Positions 15,576 through 24,705 are shown, numbered from the stretch's first letter. The stretch: DNA of 27,979 nt from UBA685 sp049890115 (GCA_049890115.1 JBMHCC010000038.1:1-27979); one strand, 5' to 3'. Numbers and translations: made by a program. Notes: generated by a model from the sequence alone, not told the origin.

Positions 15576-16106
15576 ATGATTAAATATCAGCTTATTTGCG
15601 ATAAAGACCATGAATTTGAGGGCTGGTTCTCTAGCTCATCTGCTTATGATAGCCAGCTATCACAAGGGCTGGTTGAATGCCCGATTTGCGCTTCTCACAA
15701 TGTACGCCGTGCTTTGATGGCCCCTAATTTAAATAGTCCAAAAATGCGTCGCTCATCCAAGGATAAGATCCTGCATGATATGGCAAAAGCACAAGATATC
15801 ATGCCAGTTGGTGATGATAATATGGCAGGCAATGTGACAACCAATCAACCTGCTGATACATCACAGCCAGGTGATGCCAAACAAGCAATGGCTATGGCGA
15901 TGACGATGTTACGCTCAATCCATAAAAAGATTCAGGCAGATTTTACCAATGTTGGGGATAAATTTGCTGATGAAGCACGCAAGATGCATTATGGGGAGAA
16001 AGAGGCTGAACCGATTTTTGGCACTAGCACAGATGAAGAACGTGAGGCCTTAGCTGATGAAGGCATCGAATTTCATCACTTGCCTGATTTGCCGAAAGAT
16101 CACTAA
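15576..16106 (+). CDS. DUF1178 family protein
   Basis: A 176-residue cytoplasmic protein of the DUF1178 family, recognised from the start MIKYQLICDKDHEFEGWFSS and from VECPICASHNVRRALMAPN. C8, C35 and C38 (with H12 as a possible fourth ligand) suggest a small zinc-ribbon-like fold at the N-terminus; the rest is helical. The biochemical function is unknown. In many alphaproteobacteria the gene lies beside the nitrilase-glutaredoxin genes; here it instead follows secA and converges on ubiG, overlapping it by four bases, so local gene order differs from that pattern (recall, not checked). No strong ribosome-binding site is seen before ATG 15576. Confidence 0.9.
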   Translation: MIKYQLICDKDHEFEGWFSSSSAYDSQLSQGLVECPICASHNVRRALMAPNLNSPKMRRSSKDKILHDMAKAQDIMPVGDDNMAGNVTTNQPADTSQPGDAKQAMAMAMTMLRSIHKKIQADFTNVGDKFADEARKMHYGEKEAEPIFGTSTDEEREALADEGIEFHHLPDLPKDH

Positions 16107-16840
16107 GCCAATCTGCCAGATGCGGCGTAATTTATCCCCATAAATTGCGATTGACGAAAGCGGCCTGACGGGGTTGGCACAAAGCCTGTGAAATGATCTA
16201 ACAAAATACCAGCTGCCCGAAATTCTGAGGCCAATTCATCAGGTGTCACAAATTTCTGATAGTCATGTGTGCCTTTTGGTATTTGGCGGGTGATATATTC
16301 TGCGCCAATTTTTATCACTGCCAATGCAGCTAGCGTGCGGTTAATGGTGGTGATGACAACAAGCCCTTCTGGCGCACATAAATTAGCAATCGCACTGATA
16401 AAGGTCTTTCGCGATAGCACATGTTCAATCACCTCAGAGCTGTAAATGATATCAAATTTCTGCCCCTGTTCTGCTAATTCTTCTGCCAAGCAAGCACGGT
16501 AATCAATCCTCAGCCCCTGTTCTGAGGCATGTGCTTTTGCTGCTGTAATAGCATTTTCAGAAGCATCAATCGCTGTCACATTGGCACCAAGACGTGCCAT
16601 TGGTTCTGCCAAAAGCCCGCCGCCACAACCAATATCAAGAACAGATAGGCCAGCAAAAGGTGTCTGATTATCATTATCCGTGCAAAGGCCAGCACGTTTT
16701 GCCATCGCGATAATATAATCAAGTCTGATAGGGGTGAATTGATGCAAAGGTGCCATTGGCCCCTTCATATCCCACCAGTCATTACCAAAATTATCAAATT
16801 GGGCTGTGTCTTTTGGGTCCTGACTTGTTGTTTTATCCAT
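16103..16840 (-). CDS. ubiG: Ubiquinone O-methyltransferase UbiG
   Basis: UbiG performs both O-methylations in ubiquinone synthesis with SAM. The N-terminus DNFGNDWWDMKGPMAPLHQF (about 16-35) is the UbiG lead-in that contacts membrane and substrate. SAM motif I is VLDIGCGGG at 67-75, the acidic ribose-binding D92 is in TAIDASENAI, and SSEVIEHV and TTINRTLAA appear later as in the family. At 245 residues the length is normal. It is transcribed divergently from lysC, a common alphaproteobacterial neighbour, and converges on the DUF1178 gene with shared stop-codon bases. Confidence 0.96.
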   Translation of the reverse strand: MDKTTSQDPKDTAQFDNFGNDWWDMKGPMAPLHQFTPIRLDYIIAMAKRAGLCTDNDNQTPFAGLSVLDIGCGGGLLAEPMARLGANVTAIDASENAITAAKAHASEQGLRIDYRACLAEELAEQGQKFDIIYSSEVIEHVLSRKTFISAIANLCAPEGLVVITTINRTLAALAVIKIGAEYITRQIPKGTHDYQKFVTPDELASEFRAAGILLDHFTGFVPTPSGRFRQSQFMGINYAASGRLA

Positions 16841-16895
16841 TGTGAAAGGGCGCTCCTGGCCGGCATCTTGTGATAAAATTCTTGTAAGCAGCTAT

Positions 16896-16914
16896 GGGTT
16901 TATATATGAAACCC
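16896..16914. promoter_or_regulatory. Inverted repeat GGGTTT-N7-AAACCC between ubiG and lysC
   Basis: Perfect 6-bp arms at 16896-16901 and 16909-16914 around an AT-rich 7-base centre (ATATATG). It lies in the 137-base divergent ubiG/lysC region and could be an operator overlapping AT-rich promoter DNA, or a hairpin in one of the leaders. No T-run follows, so it is not a terminator. Confidence 0.35.
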
Positions 16915-16977
16915 CTATGTGGCTGGCAATTCAGCCCATTTCAGTCATTTGCATTAAAATAGATTGGCCGAAAGAGC

Positions 16978-18198
16978 ATGGCAAGGATTGTTCAAAAATT
17001 TGGTGGTACATCTGTCGGTGATTTAGACCGTATTCGCAACGTAGCACAGCGTGTAAAAACAGAAGTTGATGCTGGTCATCAGGTGGCTGTGGTGGTGTCT
17101 GCCATGTCTGGCACGACTAATCAGCTTGTCCAATGGTCTCGTGATATTGGTAAGCTTCATGATGCGCGCGAATATGATACGATTGTCGCAACAGGTGAAC
17201 AGGTTACCGTTGGTTTGCTGGCTATTGCGTTACAAAATATCGGTGTTGATGCCAGATCATGGCTTGGCTGGCAAATGCCATTTCGCACTGATAGCACCCA
17301 TGGGGCAGCACGGATTGAAAGCATTGAAGCTGATGAAATCATTGCCCGCATGGAAACAGGCCAAGTTGCCGTTGTAGCAGGGTTCCAAGGCATTAGTGAT
17401 GAAGGCCGTATCACCACATTAGGGCGCGGTGGCTCTGATACATCTGCGGTGGCATTGGCAGCAGCATTAGGCGCTGATAGATGTGATATTTATACAGATG
17501 TTGATGGGGTTTACACAACCGACCCACGCATTACGCCAAAGGCACGCAAACTTGACCAAATCACCTTTGAAGAAATGCTGGAAATGGCATCTGCCGGTGC
17601 GAAGGTATTACAGACACGATCTGTGGCAATGGGGATGCGCCATAAGGTCAAAATTCAAGTTCGTTCTAGCTTTAATGACAGCGAAGGAACGCTGGTCGTT
17701 GATGAGGATAATCAAATGGAAAGACAGAAAATCAGCGGTATTGCCTATAGTGCAGATGAAGCAAAAATTACAGTTGTTGGCTTGGATGATAAACCAGGTA
17801 TTGCAGCTAATTTGTTCAAGGCTCTGGCAGCAAAAAATGTCAATGTTGATATGATTGTGCAATCAGCATCAACAGCGGCATCACGAACAGATATCACTTT
17901 TTCAGTTGGTGCCCTTGATGCTGACAAGGCAGTTGAGATTATTGAATCCCTGAAAGGTGAGTTGCCATTTGAGCGCATTGACGCTGAAACCAATATTGCC
18001 AAAGTATCGATCATCGGTACAGCGATGCGCACTCAGGCAGGGATTGCCAATTTGATGTTTTCATCATTGGCTGATAAGGGTGTGAATTTACAGGTTATTT
18101 CAACAAGTGAAATTAAAATATCTGTGTTGATTGATTCTGCTTATACCGAATTAGCGGTACGCACATTGCATGATGCTTTTGAACTTCATGAGGCGTAA
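16978..18198 (+). CDS. lysC: Aspartate kinase
   Basis: It phosphorylates aspartate, the first step towards lysine, threonine, methionine and diaminopimelate. The kinase domain starts with KFGGTSVG at 7-14, followed by VVSAMSGTTNQL, MPFRTDSTHG and GRGGSDTSAVALAAALGAD at 149-167, then IYTDVDGVYTTDPRI. The last third (about 262-400) holds two ACT domains that normally sense lysine and/or threonine. At 406 residues it matches the monofunctional class resembling the Corynebacterium and Bacillus alpha/beta enzymes. An internal start for a separate regulatory subunit is possible in this class but cannot be shown here. No lysine riboswitch is visible upstream; control is probably by feedback. Confidence 0.97.
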   Translation: MARIVQKFGGTSVGDLDRIRNVAQRVKTEVDAGHQVAVVVSAMSGTTNQLVQWSRDIGKLHDAREYDTIVATGEQVTVGLLAIALQNIGVDARSWLGWQMPFRTDSTHGAARIESIEADEIIARMETGQVAVVAGFQGISDEGRITTLGRGGSDTSAVALAAALGADRCDIYTDVDGVYTTDPRITPKARKLDQITFEEMLEMASAGAKVLQTRSVAMGMRHKVKIQVRSSFNDSEGTLVVDEDNQMERQKISGIAYSADEAKITVVGLDDKPGIAANLFKALAAKNVNVDMIVQSASTAASRTDITFSVGALDADKAVEIIESLKGELPFERIDAETNIAKVSIIGTAMRTQAGIANLMFSSLADKGVNLQVISTSEIKISVLIDSAYTELAVRTLHDAFELHEA

Positions 18199-18363
18199 TC
18201 ATAGCCCTTTATGGTAAAAATTGCGTCAAAATAGGTAAAAAATACGATAAAACTGTGATTTTACAGCTCTTTTGATTACGATTGTTACTTTTTAGTGGTT
18301 TTGGAGTTGAAAATCTGGCTATAACAGAGACTGTGCGAAGATTGGGGCTGGTTGGAAGCAGAG

Positions 18364-19479
18364 ATGGCTGATCTGTCTGGGAACAACATAATTGGTTCAC
18401 GACAAATCCATATGGATTTGCCAGATAGTGATTCTGGCGGTGCAAGCCTTCGCGCGGCACGTCTAGAGCGTGGCATTGAAATAGCTGATATTGCAGCAGA
18501 ATTACGTATTCCGAAAAATTATCTATTAGCTCTTGAAAATGAGACTTATGACGATTTGCCAGGCACGACTTATGGCTTTGGCTATATTCGCAGCTATTGT
18601 CAGCTTTTAGGTCTTGATGCTCAACCCTATCTTGATACTTTCAAGATGCGCATGGCGCGTACCAGCTCACAGCTTGTCCATCGTTTTCCTGATGAAGTGC
18701 TTGAGCCGCGAATGTCTGGCGCGATGGCAGCCATGCTTTTGGTGCTAGTGATGCTGTCAGGCTATATTGGCTGGCAGGTTCTAGATGCTTATGACGTGAA
18801 TCCGCTGACGAAAGAGGATGCGCAAATACAGCTTGTGACATCTGCCCCAACGGATCCTGTTATCAATTCTGACGCTTCTGAAGAGATTGTAACTGTTATC
18901 GTCACCAAAGATAGCGGCGATGATAGTGAACAGGTAGCAGAGGCCACCAGTGAAGAAGCCACAATTGAAGAGGTAGCTAGTGAAGAGGCAGAAGAGCCAA
19001 TCACTATTACACAAACAGAACAAGATGAGGCGCCTGTTGCAAGTGAGGCACCTGTCATTGTAGCAGAAGCAGAGCCAGCTGCTCAGCCAGAGGAAACCAC
19101 AGCCGCCGCAACAGAAGCTGACACCCAATCAGTGATTGACACACCAGCCACAGAAGTAGCTGGCGGTACAGCATCAGCACAAGCAACAGCTCGCCAGCCA
19201 GCAGATGAGATTGTGATATCATCTGTTGCACCATCTTGGGTTGAGGTTGTTCGTGAAAATGGTGATGTGATTTTAAGCAAATTATTCAAGCCTGGTGATC
19301 AATATATCTCACCTGCTGATGAGAAGCTCTATCTGTCAACTGGCAATGCTGGTGGTTTGGTTTTAACCATTCCTGGTCTTGAAGAATTTAGCGCAGGTCA
19401 AGTTGGCGAGATCATCAGAGATTTGCCATTGAGCCGCGATTCATTGCGCTCACGCCGTTCAGCGACTGCTAATAATTAG
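18364..19479 (+). CDS. RodZ-like protein: N-terminal HTH, one membrane span, C-terminal DUF4115
   Basis: Domains in order: a Xre-type helix-turn-helix at about 28-66 (SLRAARLERGIEIADIAAEL...LENETYDDLPG), the conserved TYGFGYIRSYCQLLGLD, one transmembrane segment at about 118-137, a long acidic Glu/Ala/Thr/Val linker (about 140-285) and a C-terminal beta domain starting at PSWVEVV (290), which matches DUF4115. This is the architecture of RodZ, which ties MreB to the inner membrane and shapes the rod. The linker is low in complexity and probably disordered. I chose ATG 18364 over TTG 18352 because GGAAG lies about five bases before it. Directly followed by ispG (140-base gap), as in many proteobacteria. 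Confidence 0.88.
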   Translation: MADLSGNNIIGSRQIHMDLPDSDSGGASLRAARLERGIEIADIAAELRIPKNYLLALENETYDDLPGTTYGFGYIRSYCQLLGLDAQPYLDTFKMRMARTSSQLVHRFPDEVLEPRMSGAMAAMLLVLVMLSGYIGWQVLDAYDVNPLTKEDAQIQLVTSAPTDPVINSDASEEIVTVIVTKDSGDDSEQVAEATSEEATIEEVASEEAEEPITITQTEQDEAPVASEAPVIVAEAEPAAQPEETTAAATEADTQSVIDTPATEVAGGTASAQATARQPADEIVISSVAPSWVEVVRENGDVILSKLFKPGDQYISPADEKLYLSTGNAGGLVLTIPGLEEFSAGQVGEIIRDLPLSRDSLRSRRSATANN

Positions 19480-19502
19480 CGATTTTACCTGATAGGAAAG
19501 CA

Positions 19503-19517
19503 AGCACCTTTGGTGCT
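19503..19517 (+). other. Short hairpin between the RodZ-like gene and ispG
   Basis: AGCACC-TTT-GGTGCT forms a perfect 6-bp stem with a 3-base loop 24 bases after the RodZ-like stop. The next T-run (ATCTTTT) comes about 30 bases later, so it is not a classical intrinsic terminator. It might be a 3'-end stabiliser or a pause site. Confidence 0.3.
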
Positions 19518-19619
19518 GTGCCAAGGGCTGTCTTCGGGCTGGTCATCTTTTAAAAAAAGCTCTATATCCTAACAGGCAATATGCCAGGCGATAGTGAAAA
19601 AGAAGGTTGAAAAAAAAGA

Positions 19620-20726
19620 ATGTCACAGATACGACCATATCGGATGATTGACAGGCGGAAATGTCGCCAGATCATGGTTGGCACTGTGCCAGTTGGCGGT
19701 GATGCCCCGATTGCGGTGCAGACTATGACAAACAGCCTGACCACAGATATCACAGGCACACTTGATCAAATCCATGCCTCTGCTGATGCTGGTGCTGATA
19801 TTGTCCGTGTGTCCTGTCCCGATGAAGATTCAACAGCAGCGTTAAAAACCATTGTGGCACAATCACCTGTTCCGATTGTCGCTGATATTCATTTCCATTA
19901 TCGCAGAGCCATTGAAGCTGCCGAAGCAGGGGCAGCTTGTTTGCGCATTAACCCTGGCAATATTGGCAATGCTGACAGGGTCAAAGAAGTGGTCAAAGCA
20001 GCACGTGATCACGGCGCCTCAATCCGTATTGGTGTCAATGGCGGCTCTTTGGAAAAGCATTTGCTTGAAAAATATGCTGAACCTTGCCCAGAGGCATTAG
20101 TTGAATCAGCATTAGAACATGCGGCTATTTTGCAAGATCATGATTTTCACGAATTTAAAATTTCGGTCAAAGCATCTGATTTATTTCTGGCAGTCGCAGC
20201 CTATCAGCAATTAGCTGATCAGATAGATTGCCCGCTTCATATCGGTATTACTGAGGCTGGCGGTTTGCGTGCTGGCACAGTCAAATCAGCTATTGGGCTT
20301 GGCAATTTATTATGGTCAGGCATTGGCGATACCATCCGCGTTTCACTATCAGCTGGTCCTGCTGAAGAGGTACGGGTCGCTTATGAGATGTTGAAGTCGC
20401 TTGGATTGCGCCGGCGCGGTGTGACAGTGATTTCATGCCCATCTTGTGCAAGACAGCAATTTGACGTTATTCAAACTGTTCAAGAAATTGAAGAGCGGTT
20501 GGAACATATTGATGTGCCAATGACTGTTTCGATTATTGGCTGTGTGGTTAATGGTCCTGGCGAGGCGCGTGAGACAGATATCGGTCTAACTGGCGGCGGG
20601 CGCGGGACACATCAGATTTATATTTCAGGCATGGCTGATCACAGGCTGACCCATGATGATATTGTTGAACATGTTGTTGGTCTAGTTGAGCAGCGCGCTG
20701 GTGCAATCAAAGCAGCTCAGACATAG
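19620..20726 (+). CDS. ispG: 4-hydroxy-3-methylbut-2-enyl diphosphate synthase
   Basis: IspG (GcpE) converts MEcPP to HMBPP in the MEP isoprenoid pathway using a [4Fe-4S] cluster. The cluster ligands are C273 and C276 in SCPSCARQ, C308 in GCVVNGPGE and E315, the same spacing as in the E. coli enzyme. The TIM-barrel part begins RRKCRQIMVGTVPVGGDAPI, typical of proteobacterial IspG, and includes RVSCPDEDS and INPGNIG. At 368 residues it is the short, two-domain form without the plant-type insert. The ribosome-binding site is weak: only an A-rich tract lies before ATG 19620, with GAAGG about 13 bases away. Confidence 0.98.
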   Translation: MSQIRPYRMIDRRKCRQIMVGTVPVGGDAPIAVQTMTNSLTTDITGTLDQIHASADAGADIVRVSCPDEDSTAALKTIVAQSPVPIVADIHFHYRRAIEAAEAGAACLRINPGNIGNADRVKEVVKAARDHGASIRIGVNGGSLEKHLLEKYAEPCPEALVESALEHAAILQDHDFHEFKISVKASDLFLAVAAYQQLADQIDCPLHIGITEAGGLRAGTVKSAIGLGNLLWSGIGDTIRVSLSAGPAEEVRVAYEMLKSLGLRRRGVTVISCPSCARQQFDVIQTVQEIEERLEHIDVPMTVSIIGCVVNGPGEARETDIGLTGGGRGTHQIYISGMADHRLTHDDIVEHVVGLVEQRAGAIKAAQT

Positions 20727-20798
20727 CCCTATCTTTTTATCATTTATTATCAGCTATCGTCTGGCTGACAGATTAACAGGCGAAAAGGCAGGAATTTC

Positions 20799-22046
20799 AT
20801 GCAAACATTACAACCAGCCAGAGGCACAAGCGATTTATTGCCAGGTGATAAAGCGCGCCATAATCATGTTATTACCACGGCAAGACAAGTCGCAGAAACC
20901 TATGGGTTTCAGGATATGGCAACACCAATCTTTGAATTCACAGATGTATTTCGTCGCCCGCTTGGTGATGCCTCTGATGTGGTATCAAAAGAAACATATA
21001 GCTTTACTGATAGAGGCGAGACAGAGCTGACATTGCGCCCTGAAAATACAGCCTCTGTGATGCGTGCTGTGATTTCAAATGGGCTGACCCAAACATTGCC
21101 GCAGCGTTATTTTTATGCAGGCCCCATGTTTCGCTATGAGAGACCCCAAAAAGGGCGGATGCGTCAATTTCATCAAATTGGCGTTGAGCTGATTGGTCCT
21201 GCTTCTGCTCTGGCAGATGCTGAAATTATTTCATGTGGTGCTGATTTGTTAGCTGAGTTGGGTGTTTTGCAAGATTGCCAGCTTCATCTTAATTCGCTTG
21301 GTGATACTGAAAGCAGGCAGGCTTATCGTGCTTCTTTGGTTGCTTATCTATCACGTTTTGAAAAAGAGCTGAGTGAGGATAGCCAGCGCCGCTTACATCA
21401 AAACCCATTACGGATTCTTGATTCCAAAGATGAAGGTGACCGAAATATAGTGGCTGATGCGCCGCGCTTGTCAGATGCGTTAAATGATGCCTCCAAAGCG
21501 CATTTTGATTTGCTTTGTGATGCGCTGACCAAAGCAGGGGTCAGCTTTCTGCATGATCCGCTTTTGGTGCGTGGGCTAGATTATTATTGCCATAGCGCTT
21601 TTGAATTTATCACAGACAAGCTTGGGGCACAGGGCACCTTATTAGGCGGTGGTCGCTATGATGGTTTGTCTGAAATGTTAGGCGGGCCGCATTTGCCAGC
21701 TGTTGGATTTGCCGCTGGTATTGAAAGATTAGCTTTGATGGTTGATGCACCAGCTTTGCCAGCCCCGCAAATTGTGATGATTGTGATGGATAAAGCATTA
21801 GAAGCAGATGGTTTTGCCATAGCGCATCAGCTACGCCTTGCTGGCATTAAGGTGGAAATGCCACATTCTGGTAATATGGCTAAGAAGATGAAACGCGCTG
21901 ATAAATCAGGTGCTAGTCATGTCATCTTGCTTGGCTCAGATGAATGGGCATCAGGCCAGATTCAGCTAAAATCCTTGCAAACAGGTGAAGCTGAAATGGT
22001 TGCCATAACAGAAATCATGCCAGCGGTACAATCTGCTATTACCTAA
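20799..22046 (+). CDS. hisS: Histidine--tRNA ligase
   Basis: A class II aminoacyl-tRNA synthetase that charges tRNA-His. N-terminal QPARGTSDLLP is the family signature. Motif 2 FRYERPQKGRMRQFHQ is at 111-126, the histidine-specific RGLDYY at 258-263, and motif 3 GFAAGIERL at 303-311. The C-terminal anticodon-binding domain covers about 325-415. The 415-residue length is normal. AGGA lies about six bases before ATG 20799. It follows ispG, a frequent order (ispG-hisS), and precedes prfA and prmC, so this stretch is a translation block. Confidence 0.98.
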   Translation: MQTLQPARGTSDLLPGDKARHNHVITTARQVAETYGFQDMATPIFEFTDVFRRPLGDASDVVSKETYSFTDRGETELTLRPENTASVMRAVISNGLTQTLPQRYFYAGPMFRYERPQKGRMRQFHQIGVELIGPASALADAEIISCGADLLAELGVLQDCQLHLNSLGDTESRQAYRASLVAYLSRFEKELSEDSQRRLHQNPLRILDSKDEGDRNIVADAPRLSDALNDASKAHFDLLCDALTKAGVSFLHDPLLVRGLDYYCHSAFEFITDKLGAQGTLLGGGRYDGLSEMLGGPHLPAVGFAAGIERLALMVDAPALPAPQIVMIVMDKALEADGFAIAHQLRLAGIKVEMPHSGNMAKKMKRADKSGASHVILLGSDEWASGQIQLKSLQTGEAEMVAITEIMPAVQSAIT

Positions 22047-22100
22047 ACCACTCATTAATAATGTGCCTGCTTTGAAGCGTTAGATAGGAAAAAACCTGTT

Positions 22101-23180
22101 ATGTCACTAGAAGAGAATATGGAAAAGGTGCTGTTGCGCCGTCAGGAAATTGAAGACAGGCTAGCAGATTCTGCAAATCTTTCATCAGATGAGCTGACCA
22201 AATTATCACGCGAGCTATCTGAATTGCGCCCTGTGGCAGAGCAAATCATCAAATTACGTGGCATCTATCAGGCGATTGAAGAAGCCAAAGTCATTTGCGA
22301 GGATAGCGAAGGTGATGCTGAATTAGTTGCTATGGCAGAAATGGAAATTGAGGAATTAACCCCTCAGATTCCAGAAGAAGAACATAATTTAAAATTATTA
22401 CTCTTGCCAAAAGATGCTGATGATTCCCGAAATGCGATCCTAGAAGTGCGTGCTGGTACAGGTGGTGATGAAGCTGCCTTATTTGCTGGTGATTTATTTG
22501 GCATGTATCAACGTATGGCAAGCCGCTATGGCTGGCGTTTTGAGGTGATGGAAGTCTCTGAAACAGGGATTGGCGGTTATAAAGAAGCTGCTGCAACAAT
22601 TTCTGGCCAGGATGTTTTTGCCAGATTGAAATTTGAATCAGGTGTGCATCGTGTCCAGCGTGTTCCTGAAACAGAGACAGGTGGGCGGATTCATACTTCT
22701 GCTGCTACGGTGGCGGTGCTGCCAGAGGTGGAAGATGTTGATATTGATATTAATGAATCAGATTTGCGCATTGATGTTTTCAGAGCCTCAGGGCCTGGCG
22801 GTCAATCGGTGAATACAACAGATTCAGCTGTGCGCATTACGCATTTGCCAACAGGTATTGTTGTCTCTCAGCAAGATGAAAAATCGCAACATAAAAACAG
22901 AGCCAAAGCGATGAAGATTCTGCGTGCTAGAATCTATGATGCTGAACGTGCCAAACAAGAAGCTGAACGTGCGGCCTCGCGTAAAGGTCAGGTTGGGTCT
23001 GGTGATAGATCAGAGCGAATCCGCACCTATAATTTCCCGCAAGGGCGTGTTACAGACCACCGTATTAATCTGACATTATATAAGCTTGAAAAAATTCTAG
23101 CAGGTGAAGCGATTGATGAGGTGATTGACGCGCTAGCATCTGAAGATCAGGCAGCACGCCTAGCTGAAGGGATGGCATGA
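22101..23180 (+). CDS. prfA: Peptide chain release factor 1
   Basis: RF1 reads UAA and UAG and triggers peptide release. The stop-codon-recognition tripeptide P-E-T is at 189-191 in RVPETETGGRIHTSA, which is the RF1-type PxT rather than the RF2-type SPF. The catalytic GGQ is at 233-235 in GPGGQSVNTTDSAVR, and the glutamine is the target of PrmC, encoded next. At 359 residues the length is typical. Its stop overlaps the prmC start (ATGA), implying coupled translation of the factor and its modifying enzyme. Confidence 0.98.
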   Translation: MSLEENMEKVLLRRQEIEDRLADSANLSSDELTKLSRELSELRPVAEQIIKLRGIYQAIEEAKVICEDSEGDAELVAMAEMEIEELTPQIPEEEHNLKLLLLPKDADDSRNAILEVRAGTGGDEAALFAGDLFGMYQRMASRYGWRFEVMEVSETGIGGYKEAAATISGQDVFARLKFESGVHRVQRVPETETGGRIHTSAATVAVLPEVEDVDIDINESDLRIDVFRASGPGGQSVNTTDSAVRITHLPTGIVVSQQDEKSQHKNRAKAMKILRARIYDAERAKQEAERAASRKGQVGSGDRSERIRTYNFPQGRVTDHRINLTLYKLEKILAGEAIDEVIDALASEDQAARLAEGMA

Positions 23181-24031
23181 GCCAACAAGCAAGGCATGTG
23201 CTGAATCAGTTAGCACATAGACTGGCAGAGGCAGGCATTGATGGCCCGCGCCGTGATGCTAATCTGATCTTGCAAATGGCGATAGGGCATCAGGATACCA
23301 TCTTATCTCATCATGATATTAGCCTTGATGATACCGCATCACAAAGGCTGGAAGATTTGATGGCGCGCCGAATCGCTGGTTGCCCTGTGAGCCGTTTGCG
23401 CGGCATGCGTGAGTTTTATTCTCTGCCTTTTATCATCTCTGATGCGACCTTGGATCCCCGCCCTGATTCTGAGTTGCTGGTTGAACAGACGCTTAGGTTT
23501 TTAAAGCACAAAGAAGGAAGTCCTGTTATTGCTGATTTTGGCACTGGTTCTGGTTGTTTGTTATTAGCTGTTCTTGCCAATCATCCCTCTGCCACAGGTG
23601 TCGGGATTGATATCAGCCAACAGGCTCTTGGCATTGCAGCTGAAAATGCCAGCCAATTAGGGTTATCACAGCGGTCAGATTTTATCTGCTCTGATTGGGA
23701 TCAGAGACTGGCAAGCGATGCTAAATTTGATGTGATAATCGCTAACCCACCTTATATCGCTGAAACAGATAAAGAATCTTTGCAAAAAGAAGTGCGTGAT
23801 TATGATCCGCCAACAGCTTTATTTGCTGGTCAAGATGGCCTTTCAGATTATCGCCAATTAATGCCTATTATCGCAAAACGTCTGAATGATGATGGTGCTG
23901 CCTTTGTTGAAATTGGTCAGCATCAGGAAAATGATGTGATTGCTATCGCACAAGCTGCTGGTTTGATTTGCACTAGCCAAGAGCAGGATTTGGCAGGAAT
24001 TATCAGATGCCTTATTTTTCATAAAGGCTAG
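23177..24031 (+). CDS. prmC: Peptide chain release factor N5-glutamine methyltransferase
   Basis: PrmC methylates the glutamine of the GGQ motif in RF1 and RF2. The N-terminal helical domain (about 1-75) is followed by RGMREFYSLPF and DPRPDSELLVE, both PrmC hallmarks. SAM motif I is DFGTGSGCLLLA starting at D120, and the substrate motif NPPY is at 190-193. At 284 residues it is normal. It overlaps prfA by four bases. A candidate terminator follows about 70 bases after its stop. Confidence 0.97.
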   Translation: MSQQARHVLNQLAHRLAEAGIDGPRRDANLILQMAIGHQDTILSHHDISLDDTASQRLEDLMARRIAGCPVSRLRGMREFYSLPFIISDATLDPRPDSELLVEQTLRFLKHKEGSPVIADFGTGSGCLLLAVLANHPSATGVGIDISQQALGIAAENASQLGLSQRSDFICSDWDQRLASDAKFDVIIANPPYIAETDKESLQKEVRDYDPPTALFAGQDGLSDYRQLMPIIAKRLNDDGAAFVEIGQHQENDVIAIAQAAGLICTSQEQDLAGIIRCLIFHKG

Positions 24032-24098
24032 GTTATTTTTTTACTTGAATGAGGGAACGAAATAAGGCTAATGTGGCGTTGAGTGTGCCAGCTTAACT

Positions 24099-24118
24099 AA
24101 TGCGGCCCGCATTTTTCC
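24099..24118 (+). terminator. Candidate intrinsic terminator after prmC
   Basis: AATGCG-GCC-CGCATT forms a 6-bp stem with a 3-base loop, followed by TTTCC (or a 5-bp stem followed by four Ts). It is 68 bases past the prmC stop and before the DUF4167 start. The stem is short and the T-run brief, so efficiency is uncertain. Confidence 0.42.
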
Positions 24119-24177
24119 GTTCCAGATAACGAAATGAAATGAAGCTGCCAAAATGCAGCGTGACTAAACGGATCATT

Positions 24178-24705
24178 ATGAGACAAAATCAAAACGCAAA
24201 ACGTTCCCGTGGTCGTGGCCGCCGTTCTGGCAATTCCGGCCAACATAATATTAACCGTAACACGACTTTTGATTCTAACGGGCCAGAGGGCCGGTTGCGT
24301 GGTAATGCCCAGCAGCTTTTTGAAAAATACACAGCTCTGGCACATGATGCCCAATCAACAGGTGAACGAGTATTATTTGAAGCTCATAGCCAGTTCGCTG
24401 ATCATTATTACCGCATTCATCAATCTATTTTGGCTAATGCAGAACAGCGCCGCCAAAATGATGAAAGAGCGCAAAATCGCAAATCAGACTCACAGCAAGC
24501 AGATGGAGGGGAACAGGCTAAAGAAGCGAGTTCCGATGCTGCTTCAGATAATGTGTCAGATACCGCATCAGATGCTGCAAAAGATGTTGCTTCTGCTGAA
24601 GCACCTATGTCGGATGAAGCTGATGAGGCAGGTGAAGCTGTGGCAAGTGAGGCTGTTGAATCAGGTGACGCTGAATCAGGTGAAGCTGTTGCGGTGGCGT
24701 CTTAA
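24178..24705 (+). CDS. DUF4167 family protein, probable RNA-binding
   Basis: The start MRQNQNAKRSRGRGRRSGNS is the standard DUF4167 opening, so ATG 24178 was chosen over the longer frame from 24139, which would add an unconserved 13-residue lead. A conserved helical region follows (about 40-95), with PEGRLRGNAQQLFEKYTALAHD and HYYRIHQSIL. The N-terminus is strongly basic (Arg/Lys/Gly), suggesting nucleic-acid contact; the C-terminal 75 residues are acidic Ser/Ala/Asp/Glu-rich repeats and look disordered. Total 175 residues. The family is largely alphaproteobacterial and its function is unproven. It often follows prfA-prmC, as here. The stop shares four bases with the convergent MOSC gene. Confidence 0.9.
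   Translation: MRQNQNAKRSRGRGRRSGNSGQHNINRNTTFDSNGPEGRLRGNAQQLFEKYTALAHDAQSTGERVLFEAHSQFADHYYRIHQSILANAEQRRQNDERAQNRKSDSQQADGGEQAKEASSDAASDNVSDTASDAAKDVASAEAPMSDEADEAGEAVASEAVESGDAESGEAVAVAS

Noticed and set aside
16841..16977. Lysine riboswitch upstream of lysC
   Set aside because: The gap is only 137 bases, and I cannot find the multi-helix core. A single 6-bp dyad does not support it.
18253..18273. Terminator after lysC (CTGT/ACAG stem followed by CTCTTTT)
   Set aside because: The stem is only four base pairs with an A/T-rich loop; too weak to call.
24139..24177. Longer N-terminus for the DUF4167 protein starting at 24139
   Set aside because: The family starts at MRQN; the upstream codons look unconserved and overlap leader sequence.
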